This document shows positions 30,776 to 43,014 of a DNA stretch of 64,000 nucleotides, in pieces. The position numbers and the translations under genes are program-made. Positions within the stretch are counted from its first letter, which is position 1; every line of letters begins with the position of its first letter. Location of the stretch: assembly GCA_015146655.1 (NCBI GenBank), contig VKHL01000119.1, positions 24,893 to 88,892 of the forward strand, read 5' to 3'. The notes below the pieces were generated by a model. The model did not search any database, had not been told where the DNA came from, and worked only from the letters and a program-made list of their open reading frames with translations. This DNA comes from Ochromonas danica. Lineage: Eukaryota > Sar > Chrysophyceae > Chromulinales > Chromulinaceae.

Positions 30776-33338
30776 TTAGAAGTCTTCAAAGGCGACTTGA
30801 GACAACCAATAATGAACTAAGGCATCCTGTTTCATCGCTTCCAAGACATAGTTATGCTTTGGGAGAGAGTAGATGGCTTGGATTAGCAGATCGACACTTA
30901 ATCCCCCATGAACAGAGAGATCCGCAAGACAATTGGGCCTCTGATTTGCAATGTCGCCTTGCTCTTCCATCGTGAGAAGTCGACGAAGCAGTTGCTGTGC
31001 TAAGGAAGGGGTGAGATCCAACTGGTTGATCAACTGTGTGCTCAGAGGAATGAAATGGATTATAGTAGCATTTCGATCATCTTTCAATTCTACATACAGT
31101 CCAACTAAGCTTTGTTGATTGTCGAAAGCAGGGAAATAGAGTTGATCTAGAACGATAGGACTGCTGTCTTTAGGACGGAATAAGGTATGATAAGGTACAG
31201 CCAGGATGTAATGCACACGCCGTTCTTCTCGTTCAATGTCTCCATCATTACCAACCACGAAGGCATCAGTTGATCGACCTATCGATGGAGGAGGAAGAAT
31301 AGAAGCATCAAGATCATTATCCAAGAGACTATTCGCACGAGGACGTGTAGAGACCACATTGGACTCTACAATATTAGCTCCACTACTACTACCACCACCA
31401 TTGGTTACTCCACTATTGCTACCACCCGCCAAGGCCACTAAATGGCGATAGACATGATCATGATAGTATTGTAAAAGCATATCGATGGAATTGTTAGGAT
31501 TCACAATATTGTAAAGTGGTTGGTTGGTATTGATAAGTCGATTTCCTCCATTGCCTGGACTACTCGAGTTACTACCATTACTATTGGCATTATTATTGGC
31601 TGCATAATATGATTGATAGCCAATATGCTTCCATCGCATGGTTTGTAGTTGGTCAAGGACAAGTTCTGTCCACTTCACCACACTGTGTAGATGCTCAGTA
31701 TGTATGGCAGTAGTGCTACCAGAGCCATCAGGAGCAATGGTAGATGTGGAAGTCGAAGCCTCCAAAACCAAAGGATGTGACAATGGGTCATCCACTAAGC
31801 CATCTTTGTCGTTGAGCTTAACCTTCTTCATAGAAGGTGGTGGCGAAAAATCTAAATCAAGACCACCATTCAGATTGTTACCAAATAAATTGCTGTTGCT
31901 AGTATTTGACGAAGTTGGGGGCGGAGGCGGTGGGGGAGGAGCATAGAGCACATTGTTAAAACTGGTCAAACTGGCATTACTGAGAGCATGCGGGAGAGTA
32001 GAGGAAGGAGGGATGGAAAGACCATGTCCATTGACTGGACCGCCTGCAGCACCATTGGTAAGTATCCCATTCATGTTATTAGCAGCACCATCTCGTAAAC
32101 GCTTTGTTCGTTTACTTTTCACTTCAATACCAATAGTCTCAGTTGAACCAATATTATTACAAAGAACATTCTTGGATAGATCAACAGAGATCTTAATTTT
32201 GAAAAGTTGTCGTTGATGATTCTTACTAATATCATTTATACGTACTTTGACTCGTAATTGACCTGTACTTTTATTTACCAGAAGATTTCCAAAACTATTG
32301 GTAGCATTTCCTTGTTGTCCATTAAGGTTATTTCCATTCATAGGTTGAGAAAGTGTAGACGGACCAGTATCAATTAATGTGAGCATGTTAGCCTTTTGGA
32401 CTACTTCTCCACTGAGATATAACAGTTGAATCACAAGAGGTACATCCAGTCCCAATACTTCCTTATCTGATTCATTTACTAATTTGATTAATAACTCAAT
32501 ACCATGATCTCTTCCACCTTCATCTTTATACCAGACATGTGAAGAGGATTTATCTGCACTGTCTGTATGTAAATCTGTCTTGACCAAAAGGCGTTGAGTG
32601 ACGACATAGAGTGGTTTACTTGTAAATAACAATAAAGCACCGTCTTCTAACAGACTATTCTGTTCTCCTAAGGTGCCATTGCCATTACGAAGGAGACTGT
32701 CAGGTGAAGCACTCCCACCCGTAAGCAAATGAACAGAATTTGGTGGCATGAGAATACGAATAACAAAAATACGATTAGCCGTTTGCAATGCCGCAGGTAA
32801 GAAAGTCAGAGAGAAGTCAACGAGTCCATCGGCATCGGCATAAACCTCAGGGGGAGAACAAGACTACATAGAAGAAACACAGCATCGTTAATGGACATTG
32901 CTGATGTAAAGAGATGCGAGATGCGACTTACAAAGATATTATGATTGGGTATTGTTGTATTATCATGTCCATTAAAAGCTACTTGTAATTGTAAAGGAAT
33001 CTTCTGTCTATACACCATAACAATAACAACAGATAAGTTAGAAGAGTGCAAGCATTAACATAGTGTATCACAGTACATGAGAGTGTAATACTAGTAGACA
33101 CTTACCCACGAATAACTTGTCCATGTCCATCAATCAGATATAACCTCGCATTAAAACTGTGGTTCAGGAATGGTTGATTAGGCAAGCTCGAAGCAAGTTG
33201 TAAGCTAAATGGTCCAGTATAGAACGTTGCTAGACTGGACGTTGCCAACGCAGATACTTTGACTCCATCACCAACACTTGGTAAAGCAGTAGATGAGGAA
33301 GATCCAGCAGCTGTCCCAAGCCGTGCAGGATGGATCAT
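30776..33338 (-). CDS. Uncharacterised 798-residue protein
   Basis: Exons on the minus strand: 33338-33106, 33007-32932, 32863-30776, all joins in frame. The first coding exon appears to begin at an acceptor near 33395, implying a non-coding upstream exon with a donor at about 33474. The N-terminal half looks beta-rich: FNARLYLIDGHGQVI, KIPLQLQVAFNG, FLPAALQTANRIFVIRI, then QLRVKVRINDISKNHQRQLF and a basic SKRTKRLR that could be a nuclear signal. Asn/Gly/Ser-rich linkers separate it from a folded C-terminal region (VHYILAVPYHTLFRPKD; ending AFEDF). I recognise no family. The middle resembles Ig-like transcription-factor folds, but this is weak. Confidence 0.7.
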
Positions 33339-34160
33339 AATGGATGCTATAGATGACAATGATGATGATGAAGGCTGATTACTAGCAGATCGTCTCCTGA
33401 ATGAATAATAATCAGTAGAATTCAAATTAAATCAAGTTGAAGACTTCCTTGCAATGGTCTGATCAGAGCATACCCGCAAGACAGCACGACACAGCACAGG
33501 TAGAGACACAACAAGCAAAGTAATTCGCTAACAGAGGAGGAAACCAAGAGCAGGTTGTCAACGAAATATGATATCAAACAAAGTAGAGGAACAACAAGAT
33601 AATATTCGCGGGACAGTGATAGGGTTTGTCTTTACTTCATAAGCTTATCTTCTCAATAGGAGAGGACTCAAATCAGTCAAGTCGCTCAGTCGGTCAGTCA
33701 GTCAGTCGTCGGGTAGAGATCAGCCAAGCTGTCAGTGGAAGGCCAAAGAGGCGAAGAAGGAGCAGATCACAGACGATGAAAGAGATGAAATCGTCTTCCA
33801 GGCATCTGCTTGGAAATTTCTTCTGCACAGCAAACTCACTCGCTGCACGGTTGTAAATACACAACCCCACGCAGCACAACAATATATTCCCTCAACTTGG
33901 TAACAACGGGGTGGAGCGAAAAACGGGTTGTCGACATTTTGAGTGGAATTGCTGAAATCGGGTTAAAACCTGAAGTTTTGCACTTTTACGCTGCTGTGCT
34001 CGCAGAGTGTTCATCTTGATCACGGGCATTTGATGGGGTGGTCCAAGGCAGTACAAGTCAACTGACTGGTGGGAATTTTTAAGCAAGTGACCGAAACTGT
34101 TCGACGGTGATTTGGTTGGGAGGTAACAATTGCCTTGCTAAAGCCACATCTACCAAACAG
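33339..34160. other. Spacer before the glycosyltransferase array
   Basis: Likely holds the 5' non-coding exon of the upstream minus-strand gene, and GTCAGTC repeats at about 33689-33710. No other gene seen. Confidence 0.4.
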
Positions 34161-35174
34161 ATGAAGCTGACTTTGTTCTCTTTGTTCATTCTAGCTCATG
34201 TGGTATTCTGCCTCGGAGGGAAAACTCTATGGTTTATGGCCACACAGACTGCTCATGCTTCATACCTTTCTTTCGTTAAAGCTGCACTAAATTCCATGTT
34301 GCTCCGGCATTCTGATCAGCTCTACCCTGTCCTTATGCTGGGTGGAGGAAGAACCCATCAAAATGTGACTCTACCCGATTGGCTGACCAAACTAACGAAA
34401 TCTGGCAAGATCCTCATTCTCCATCGTAACTTGACATTTGTGGATCAAGATGTCATCAACAAGTACCCCATTCTCAATCATCCCGCTTTCCTTCGTTTGG
34501 ATATTCCTACCATAGTGCCCGAGTTGGCTAAGACACTTCCTCGTTCTCTGAAGTCCAAAATAGACTTCGACTATGCTCTTTACACAGATTGTGACGTCTT
34601 ATTCTACCCTTCCTTCAACTTGAATGAGTTACCAAAGCCCAAAGTGATCTCACTAGGAGGAGAGATGACGAAAGATGAAATGGCTAATTCTGGTGTGCTT
34701 TACATGAACATAAAGGCCATGAGGAAGCATATGGCTGGCTTCATTGAGCATGGGAAGACAGCTAACTTCACATTCGATGTATATGATCAGGGCTATATAC
34801 TTTCTTATTTCAGAGATAAGCTTCACGTGGCAGAACTTCTTCCTGCAACTTTCAATTGGAAGCCCTATTGGGGGAATTCCAACAAGACTGCAATTCTGCA
34901 TTTCCATGGCCCAAAGCCAGGGCGTTCTGCTAATTGCTTTTCTAACATGGACAGCAATGGATGTGATAGTCCAATTGTGTCAAAATGTGTAGGGACGCGT
35001 ATATATGTGGACATATGCAAATACATCACGAACCTGTACCATGTTTCTTCGGATGATATGTCGCTCTCATATGCAAGTGCATTGAGATTATTTCATCACA
35101 TGGTCTCGTTGGATGTCACTCAGAAGCAGCAAATGAAAAAGCACAATTCTATTTATGGATCGTGGCTATATTAG
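34161..35174 (+). CDS. GT8-like glycosyltransferase, array copy A1
   Basis: 337 residues. Signal peptide MKLTLFSLFILAHVVFCLG. GT-A features: DxD in YTDCDVLF (D143, D145), NSGVLYMNIKAM, YDQGYILSYF, NWKPYWG, and HFHGPKP (about 247-253), the GT8 H-x-G-x-K-P type metal/phosphate motif. Predicted to work in the ER/Golgi lumen on secreted glycans; the sugar and acceptor are unknown. C-terminal Cys residues (NCFSNMDSNGCDS) are conserved in all copies and probably form disulphides. From 34424 on it is nearly identical to the broken copy A2. The segment around GGGRTHQNVTLP is shared only with A7, 26 kb away. Confidence 0.8.
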   Translation: MKLTLFSLFILAHVVFCLGGKTLWFMATQTAHASYLSFVKAALNSMLLRHSDQLYPVLMLGGGRTHQNVTLPDWLTKLTKSGKILILHRNLTFVDQDVINKYPILNHPAFLRLDIPTIVPELAKTLPRSLKSKIDFDYALYTDCDVLFYPSFNLNELPKPKVISLGGEMTKDEMANSGVLYMNIKAMRKHMAGFIEHGKTANFTFDVYDQGYILSYFRDKLHVAELLPATFNWKPYWGNSNKTAILHFHGPKPGRSANCFSNMDSNGCDSPIVSKCVGTRIYVDICKYITNLYHVSSDDMSLSYASALRLFHHMVSLDVTQKQQMKKHNSIYGSWLY

Positions 35175-36362
35175 TGCATTGTGGCAGCAGTTCTGAGGGA
35201 AGTGTTCATTAGAACCCTTTAGTCATTCAGTCCTTGATGTACAGTTCTTCCAGTTGTTAGCATATATGCACTGTCGTAGTTGCAAAAACTTGTTAGTATA
35301 CAACTTAGATCAGTAGATCGATATTGTTGTAGTAGTGGTTGTTAATCAATTTTAGAATGACACAATATAGGTCATGTAGCATATTTTTGGTATGGATTGG
35401 CCCTTTCCTGCTTGTCGGTTGTATATCGCGGCGAGGTTGATTGTTTCCATTTTCTCCATAGTCATGATATAATAACAGATTTTGTAACTGTAATTAGAGC
35501 CTGAATGCATAACTAAATTCACATTGCAATTCAAGTACGCAGTAAGGAGAAGGTGAATGACAAAGAGAAGATGAGGAAGAGTGAGGTAGAGATGGTCAAG
35601 AGTGAAAGGGAGAAGGAGGAGGAGATAGAGGCAGGTGTACATGACCATCCTTGTCCCGATGTTGTGGAGGGTGGGTGAGTATGGTGGTGGAGATGTTGTT
35701 ATGCGCAGAAGAGATGATAGAGGAAGCGTTGTCATGGAGGAAGAGAAGTTAAGTGTAGTTGTGAATCCCATGTGGGATTTCGATGTGATGTGAAAGGAGA
35801 TGGTAATAGTAGTAGAGCAGTAGTGAGGAGCAGCTTGGATGTCAGTTCCAATTCTACTCCTAATAATAGCGTGCATTGTTGTTCTCCATATATTTCTCCT
35901 GCTGCTTCAGCTTCTTCTTTGTCGTCATCTTCACCCCGTTCCTCCTCGCTGTGCTTCTCTTCGGGCGACTATGTGTTCCGAGTCGCTAATAAGAGGAGTA
36001 AGAGGGCCCCTAAATGGGGGTAGGTTGTAGTTAAGTTGGCGTTCCTTGATGAGGACAGCACCCCATCAGATTTTAACAATAAGAAACGCTGGTTATCATA
36101 ATGAGAGTAGGCCGCTACATCTTGGAAACAGGCTAAATCGGGGAATCTACCGTTGATTTTCAGTTAGTGTTTGTTTTTTCGCTGTCGCTGACCGCCGCTG
36201 GATTCCCATTCCCGTGAAGATAAGTTCACCACCTCTCCTAGTTTATTCATCATAACTAAAGGATTTAGAGCTTGTTTCTCTCTCTGCAAACAATCCTCTC
36301 CTAACAGACCCGTAACCGGGACACCGAGTCTTGTGGCATATCCAGAATTCATCCTCTAACCG
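35175..36362. other. Spacer A1-A2
   Basis: The A1 3' flank (35327-35540) matches the A2 3' flank at 38422-38550 (GTTGTTAATCAA, GAGGTTGATTGTT, AATAACAGAT), showing that the A1/A2 duplication included downstream DNA. ORFs at 35772-36023 and 36164-36352 are not supported as genes. Confidence 0.5.
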
Positions 36363-37332
36363 ATGGGCCTGACTTTGTTCTATTTGTTCATTCTAGCTCA
36401 TGTGGTATCATGCCTCGGAGAAAAAACTCTGTGGTTTATGGCCACACAGACTACGCGTGCTTCATACCTTTCTTTCGCCAAAGCTGCGCTCAACACAGTG
36501 TTCTGATCAGCTCTACCCTGTCCTTATATTGAGTGGAAGCCATCAAAATGTGACTCTACCCGATTGGCTGACCGAACTGGTCGAATCTGACAAAATCCTC
36601 ATTCTCCATCGTAACTTGACATTTGTAGATCAAGATGTCATCAACAAGTATCCCATTCTCAATCATCCCGCTTTCCTTCGTTTAGATATTCCTACCATAG
36701 TGCCCGAGTTGGCTAAGACACTTCCTCGTTCTCTGAAGTCCAAAATAGACTTCGACTATGCTCTTTACACAGATTGTGACGTCTTATTCTACCCTTCCTT
36801 CAACTTGAATGAGTTACCAAAGCCCAAAGTGATCTCACTAGGAGGAGAGATGACGAAAGATGAAATGGCTAATTCTGGTGTGCTTTACATGAACATAAAG
36901 GCCATGAGGAAGCATATGGCTGGCTTCATTGAGCATGGGAAGACAGCTAACTTCACATTCGATGTATATGATCAGGGCTATATACTTTCTTATTTCAGAG
37001 ATAAGCTTCACGTGGCAGAACTTCTTCCTGCAACTTTCAATTGGAAGCCCTATTGGGGGAATTCCAACAAGACTGCAATTCTGCATTTCCATGGCCCAAA
37101 GCCAGGGCGTTCTGCTAATTGCTTTTCTAACATGGACAGCAATGGATGTGATAGTCCAATTGTGTCAAAATGTGTAGGGACGCGTATATATGTGGACATA
37201 TGCAAATACATCACGAACCTGTACCATGTTTCTCCGGATGATATGTCGCTCTCATATGCAAGTGCATTGAGATTATTTCATCACATGGTCTCGTTGGATG
37301 TCACTCAAAAAGCAGCAAATGAAAAAACATGA
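36363..37332 (+). pseudogene. GT8-like copy A2, frameshifted
   Basis: Translation from the ATG at 36363 gives the family signal peptide and GEKTLWFMATQT. An 11-bp deletion relative to A1 at about 36503 then creates an immediate tga stop (36504-36506). The rest of the gene is intact in the shifted frame through 37332, with DxD and HFHGPKP preserved and few substitutions against A1. The break is therefore recent, and the copy can still donate sequence by gene conversion. A downstream start is conceivable but would lose the signal peptide. Confidence 0.85.
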
Positions 37333-38684
37333 TGCTTCTGTTCAAAGATAAGAGTGTGAAGTATTTATGGATCGTGGCTAATGCATTGTGGCAGCATTTG
37401 CGACGAAATTGCACCATTTAATCATCTATGCTTCAACAAATGCTTCTACTTTATGCATTCACCCGAGGAAACTGCTGTTGCGACGTTTTTCATTTTCACC
37501 ATTTTCGAAGAATTCTCAATGGCTACTTCATTAAATTCGCTGAAAGTTTGACCATATATTTGAATGGATATAGAAAACAGAGAAACGGCGTTTGCTGTGC
37601 AATATCTGCAATTGAAGCCTCAAAATTGAAATCTAAAAACGGTTTTTGAAATTCGTCAAAAACTGGGATATAGCAAGACACAGTCAACAATGAATCGTCA
37701 AACTGCGTCCGTTTGTAGTACTAGTCATGCTTTATCTCTGGTAAAAAAGGATTGCAGCCATGCCTCATAGAATGTCGAGCAAATGTCTGAAGAAGATCAA
37801 TGGACGCTGAGTGAATTACATAACTTTTAGTGTATTACACACATTTCCCGCGCACCAATACTACTTTAAAGGTCAGAAGTAAATAACCTTTTTGCATTTA
37901 AGAGACAAAAGACTTCTAACATTGACAATTGAGGGTACCCAAAACATGTAGCATATCCAACTGATGCCAACCATCTTTTTACCGCCAAATGAAAACAAGT
38001 TACACGACTGTAAATGGACTTGGAAAGAAAAACTAATATGATTTTGAAAACTGAATATCAGCATCATTATGCCTCATGCAACTAATCGATTTGGATACGG
38101 TGAAAAATGCTGAGTCTTGCTTCCAAAATAGCTTGTTTAACGTGAAAAGAGGGATCTTGATGAAGTTGTAGGAGTTTGAATACTCTTGATTTTTTTAATC
38201 AATTGGTGAAAGCACAATAGCAAAAAAGTGTTTTTGAATACTTTTTTTAATGAATATGTTCTTACTTAGATACTGAATCAAACGCAATTGAGATTATTGT
38301 ATAATATTAACTACATCAAAAGCTATCGACAATAAACATTTTGCCGCAATTTCGCTTTCCCCCCGCGATTGTGATAATAGTTGCATGTAATATTCATACA
38401 TATAGACCAATCGCTCAAATTTGTTGTAGTGTTGGTTGTTAATCAACCCTCGTGGTGAGGAGGTTGATTGTTCAGATTTTCTCCGTAGTCACGAACTAAT
38501 AACAGATCTTGTTACTGTAATTATAGCCTAACTACATTATTGCAATTGAAGTGCTGTATTCTCACAAATTGTATGGGATGGTGAAATAGTTGCTTTGATT
38601 GGACCTAAACAACATAGTATTCTTGATGGAACTCCAGTTTAGTAGGCGCTTCTAGCCGACAGCTGTTTTTGGCTTGGTTTGTGT

Positions 38685-38985
<301 letters not shown>

Positions 38986-39101
38986 AATCGAAGTCAAAGT
39001 CCGTTGATGGTCTATTAATAAATGTCGCTTTACCCATATATTCTCACACTCTGACATATAATTTAGCTTCTACCTTAATTAGAAGCATAAAATTTTTTAT
39101 T

Positions 39102-40250
39102 ATGCTATTCTCTTTCTGGATGTTGTCATTATCATTATTATCCTTCTTATTGTTATCTACTTACCTACCATCTTCTCTAGGTTCTTTGATATGGAATTTA
39201 GATCCAAATAAAATCATGCCTACTATTCTTGTCCTACCATCACCTCATAGCAATTCAATTTCATCTGCTGCTTGTGATCCTACCCGCGCCGGCGATCATG
39301 ATCAAGACCGACTCTTCTATTGTTTCTTTCTCTATCATTACTCCCATACTATCACAAATATCACATCCCATAGAAAAGCGGATTTTTTCTTCTTTCCTGC
39401 CATTGGTTCGAATAAACAATCTTCTTGGAAACAACTTGATGGATTTCTACATAATTTCACAATGAATCACCCTCTAGCACAAGAAGCTCATTTCAATCTG
39501 GATAAGACCTTCTGTGTTAACACTTTTCCCTTGGAAACATTTGGTTTACATCATATCAATGTGCTTCGATATGCACAAGATATTCATCATTTCCGATCAG
39601 ACTATATGCTCACTCCGAATGGTCGTGATGTCTTTATTCCCTATGTTACAGCGCCTCCAGCAAGATCCAACGATCTCATGATTAATGACGATCTGCTTGG
39701 TCGGCGCAAGCACGTGCTCATGGCTCCATTGCGGGAATGTCCTGGGCGTGGAGAGCTGTACCGTCTCTTCCGCACTCGACTCTATTCTCACCTGAAGTCA
39801 CTACATCTCGAGAAGGCTCTCATCTCGAACAATATGACGTCGGTGGAGTTCGATGAAGGGATGGAAAACTCTTTGTTCTGTCTGATCTTACCTGGTGATA
39901 CCCCATCAACGGCTAAAGTGTATAAGGCGATCTTCCGAGGTTGTATCCCCGTCATCTTCGTGAGCTTTCCAGCCCAGCTTCCTTTCTACCAATTTATTGA
40001 TTGGTCTTCTTTCTCTTTGATCTTCTACAAGGATGACATTAACTATCCTCGTAAGATCGATGGCATTGTTGAGACGATCTATAGTTTGAGTAGGAATGTG
40101 GATGAGTTGAAGAGAATGCGTGTTTCGATGGCTAAGCATGCAGTGTTATTTGACTACAGTCGATGGGAGTGGCCTAGTGTGTATCATTTGTCTCTATTGT
40201 CACTACAGGCAGTAGTTTTCCGTGGTAGCAAGTTGATGTCTAATAACTAA
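39102..40250 (+). CDS. GT47 exostosin-like glycosyltransferase, array copy B1
   Basis: 382 residues with a Leu-rich signal peptide or anchor (about residues 1-27). The exostosin-domain core is SLFCLILPGDTPSTAKVYK followed by RGCIPVIFVS (about residues 256-288), the nucleotide-sugar-binding part of GT47. Upstream conserved blocks are FYCFFLYHYS, FNLDKTFCVNTFPLET and NGRDVFIPYV. Predicted Golgi transferase; specificity unknown. N-terminally closest to B2, but its C-terminal segment (DDINYPRKIDG) matches B4 rather than B2. Confidence 0.8.
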   Translation: MLFSFWMLSLSLLSFLLLSTYLPSSLGSLIWNLDPNKIMPTILVLPSPHSNSISSAACDPTRAGDHDQDRLFYCFFLYHYSHTITNITSHRKADFFFFPAIGSNKQSSWKQLDGFLHNFTMNHPLAQEAHFNLDKTFCVNTFPLETFGLHHINVLRYAQDIHHFRSDYMLTPNGRDVFIPYVTAPPARSNDLMINDDLLGRRKHVLMAPLRECPGRGELYRLFRTRLYSHLKSLHLEKALISNNMTSVEFDEGMENSLFCLILPGDTPSTAKVYKAIFRGCIPVIFVSFPAQLPFYQFIDWSSFSLIFYKDDINYPRKIDGIVETIYSLSRNVDELKRMRVSMAKHAVLFDYSRWEWPSVYHLSLLSLQAVVFRGSKLMSNN

Positions 40251-40966
40251 AAATATCTTACAAAAACTATCTTAATAAAAATGTGTAACTAAACTTACAA
40301 GCGTTGTATGTGAAAAGTCTTAATGTTGATGTACTGCTATTTTCCCCAAGATATTCTCTGTGAAATACATATCTCTTTCATAGAGACCCACAGCAGCAGA
40401 CAAAGTGTTTGGGAAGGGTGAAAAGAAGAATGCATGAGGGTGAACAAACGCACGAATTGAAAACGTGACAGTGGTCGATCGATAACAGGCTAGTTTCGAC
40501 AAGAAGAAGCAACAAAGAGGCGAGAAGGAAGAAGAAGAGGATTTATCAACCTGACTCAGTGGATACTTAACTTGCTCAGAGAAAACTAAGTTTGGCATAG
40601 TAACTGGGCAATAATGACCGTTACTACTGCCTGTAATGAGATAATAACGGATAATGATCATATCATATATTCGACCACAGTGGAAGCAAACTGCCGTTCA
40701 GGTATTCGCGTGCTACTCTAGCACTTAAAAAGAAGCTCACATGTTAAACTCTGAAAGCGCGCATCTTTCATAAATATGCTTCATAGAGATTTGAGTAGCC
40801 GATACCGTCGGTCAGAAGTTCTGACCAAATTTATTTTTAATGCTGTCCAGCCCACACTATGCCATTATTATCGACTACTCCAGACAGCATCATCACTACT
40901 ACATCTAGCATCACCATACTCCAAACTTCAATCAGGCGGTATAGTATCTCAGACGATGAGATGTGA
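40251..40966. other. Spacer after B1
   Basis: No supported gene. The minus-strand ORF at 40320-40661 has no recognisable features. Sequence near 40920-40945 (CAAACTTCAATCAGGCGG) recurs at 46787. Confidence 0.4.
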
Positions 40967-41380
40967 TATAACCTCTCATAACCCAATGTCACCATCTACA
41001 AGAATACAGAGATATGTAGAAAGCTAACAGTAAAATGGTGTGAATGCATGCTAAGCTTGGGCAAGCACCAGCATGTGCAAGGTCCTACACATCTCTGTGG
41101 TCAAATAGGAATCAATCGCTCCCAAATCAAGACAAAGAGAACGCAAAATGACCACAGGTATAATGCCTCGATCGATTGTCTCCACCAATCTCTCGGGGAA
41201 GGCAATGAACCTCGTTTCGATCTAGAAGATTCTCTATCAAAGAAGATCTAATCAAATCAATTCAAAACCACTGCTTCCGATTGTCGACGAGAATAAACAA
41301 AACCCAAACCGCGTTCTTTTGGGTTTTCATAGCAATATACGACTTTGAAGTCCATTTCTATAACTTCTGGCTGACGGTCT
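40967..41380. repeat. Intergenic module M1 (upstream of A3)
   Basis: Shares ordered blocks with M2, M3 and M4: TATAACCTCTCATAACCCA, CAAGAATACAG, AAGCTAACAG, GACAAAGAGAACGCAAAATG, AATGAACCTCGTTTC, ATCAAAGAAGAT, and a TACGACTTT...CTTCTGGCTGA end. Likely the promoter-bearing spacer of the duplicated B-A unit. Confidence 0.7.
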
Positions 41381-41551
41381 ACCAGGCGATGCTCATTCTT
41401 TCTCATGTCGGCGGATGATTTGACCTGGTCTTTCAACAGCGGGGAGCTGGGGATTCGTGGTAACCTGCACCCTCCCCTGGTTGTCTTCCTACTCACATAA
41501 TGTCCCTCTGCCACAACCAAACCTCATTTGACCTGCTGTTTCAGCCACCAG

Positions 41552-42562
41552 ATGAAGCTGAATTTGTTCTCTTTGTTCATTCTGGCTAAAATAGTAGAGT
41601 GTGTTGGGAAAAAGACTCTGTGGTTTATGGCCACACAGACTACCCATGCTACATATCTTGCCTATATTAAAGCTGCGCTAAATTCTGTGTTGTTACGACA
41701 TTCTCATCAACTCTACCCTGTCCTTATATTGAGTGGAAGCCATCAAAATGTGACTCTACCCGATTGGCTGACCAAACTGGCCGAATCTGGCAAGATACTC
41801 ATTGTCCATCGTAACTTGACATTTGTGGATCAAGAGGTCATTCAGAAGTATCCTATTCTGAATCATCCCGCTTTCCTTCGTTTAGATATTCCTACCATAG
41901 TGCCCGAGTTGGCTAAGACACTTCCTCGTTCTCTGAAGTCCAAAATAGACTTCGACTATGCTCTTTACACAGATTGTGACGTCTTATTCTACCCTTCCTT
42001 CAACTTGAATGAGTTACCAAAGCCCAAAGTGATCTCACTAGGAGGAGAGATGACGAAAGATGAAATGGCTAATTCTGGTGTGCTTTACATGAACATAAAG
42101 GCCATGAGGAAGCATATGGCTGATTTCATCAAGCATGGGAAGACAGCTAACTATGAATTCGGCGCATATGACCAGGGCTATATACTTTCTTATTTCAGGC
42201 ACAAGCTTCATGTGGCAGAACTTCTTCCTGCAACTTTCAATTGGAAGCCCTATTGGGGGAATTCCAACAAGACTGCAATTTTGCATTTCCATGGCCCAAA
42301 ACCAGGGCTGTTAGCAGAATGTTTTGCATTCATGGACAACGATGGTTGTGATAGTCCAAGTATGGCAAAATGCGTGGGCGGAGCTGAAGTGTATTTACAC
42401 ATCTGCAGGTTTGGTAGAGACAAATGCCATGTCTCTATTCATGATATGTCACTCTCATATGCAAATGTGTTGAGAATTTTTTATCACTTGATCACCTTCG
42501 ATTCGGTTGATAAAGCCCATGTGCACTTGGCTGAGAGTTCCAATTGCAGATATCGTGGATGA
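41552..42562 (+). CDS. GT8-like glycosyltransferase, array copy A3
   Basis: 336 residues, same architecture as A1: signal peptide (MKLNLFSLFILAKIVECVG), YTDCDVLF, NSGVLYMNIKAMRKHM, YDQGYILSYFRHK, HFHGPKP. Bases 41877-42122 are identical to A2 and nearly so to A1, whereas the N-terminal region and the C-terminal MDNDGCDSPSMAKCVGG segment group with A4 and A7: a mosaic. Intact. Preceded by module M1 and B1, and followed by B2. Confidence 0.82.
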   Translation: MKLNLFSLFILAKIVECVGKKTLWFMATQTTHATYLAYIKAALNSVLLRHSHQLYPVLILSGSHQNVTLPDWLTKLAESGKILIVHRNLTFVDQEVIQKYPILNHPAFLRLDIPTIVPELAKTLPRSLKSKIDFDYALYTDCDVLFYPSFNLNELPKPKVISLGGEMTKDEMANSGVLYMNIKAMRKHMADFIKHGKTANYEFGAYDQGYILSYFRHKLHVAELLPATFNWKPYWGNSNKTAILHFHGPKPGLLAECFAFMDNDGCDSPSMAKCVGGAEVYLHICRFGRDKCHVSIHDMSLSYANVLRIFYHLITFDSVDKAHVHLAESSNCRYRG

Positions 42563-43014
42563 TATGCATAACGTGTATTCATTTTAATCATTTTGAGGGT
42601 CTCAAGAATATATTCTTGAGTTAGATTCACGATACAGGTCTTATAAGATTTGTTATTACTGTAATTGACTTACATGTTGTTTTGTTTAGCAATTGCCTTT
42701 AAAAAGATATCTTTTCCATTTTAGACAAATAGGGAGCCACTTCATTTGTGATATTAGGTTTGCAGGTAATATTCCAATTGCAGATTTTGCAGCTGATATG
42801 GTTAGAGTTTATAGCTGGTAGTCCACTGTCAGTGGGTAAGTGGGGAAAAGACATGTCAACGGCACCCCGAAAACGAATACCCCGAAACACGAAATGCTGG
42901 TACCCGCCCGCCAGGACCTTCCTCTTTTACCCGTCAATTCACACACTCAATTCATAACAATTTAGCTTCCACCTTATTTAGAAGGACAAGTCTTAGACTT
43001 TTATTATTATTATT
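42563..43014. other. Spacer A3-B2
   Basis: The first part is the conserved A-gene 3' flank. The last part (42961-42984) is the B-gene leader box TTTAGCTTCCACCTTATTTA, also found before B1. Confidence 0.5.

Noticed and set aside
35772-36352. Two short ORFs between A1 and A2 (35772-36023 plus, 36164-36352 minus)
   Set aside because: The first has no ATG in frame; the second is 62 codons with no recognisable feature. Kept only as spacer.
36838-37092. 84-codon antisense ORF present in several GT8-like copies
   Set aside because: Conserved only because the sense strand is conserved or converted; no independent features.
40320-40661. 113-codon minus-strand ORF
   Set aside because: No family-like motif, no paralogue in the other spacers, low-complexity Ser/Phe content.
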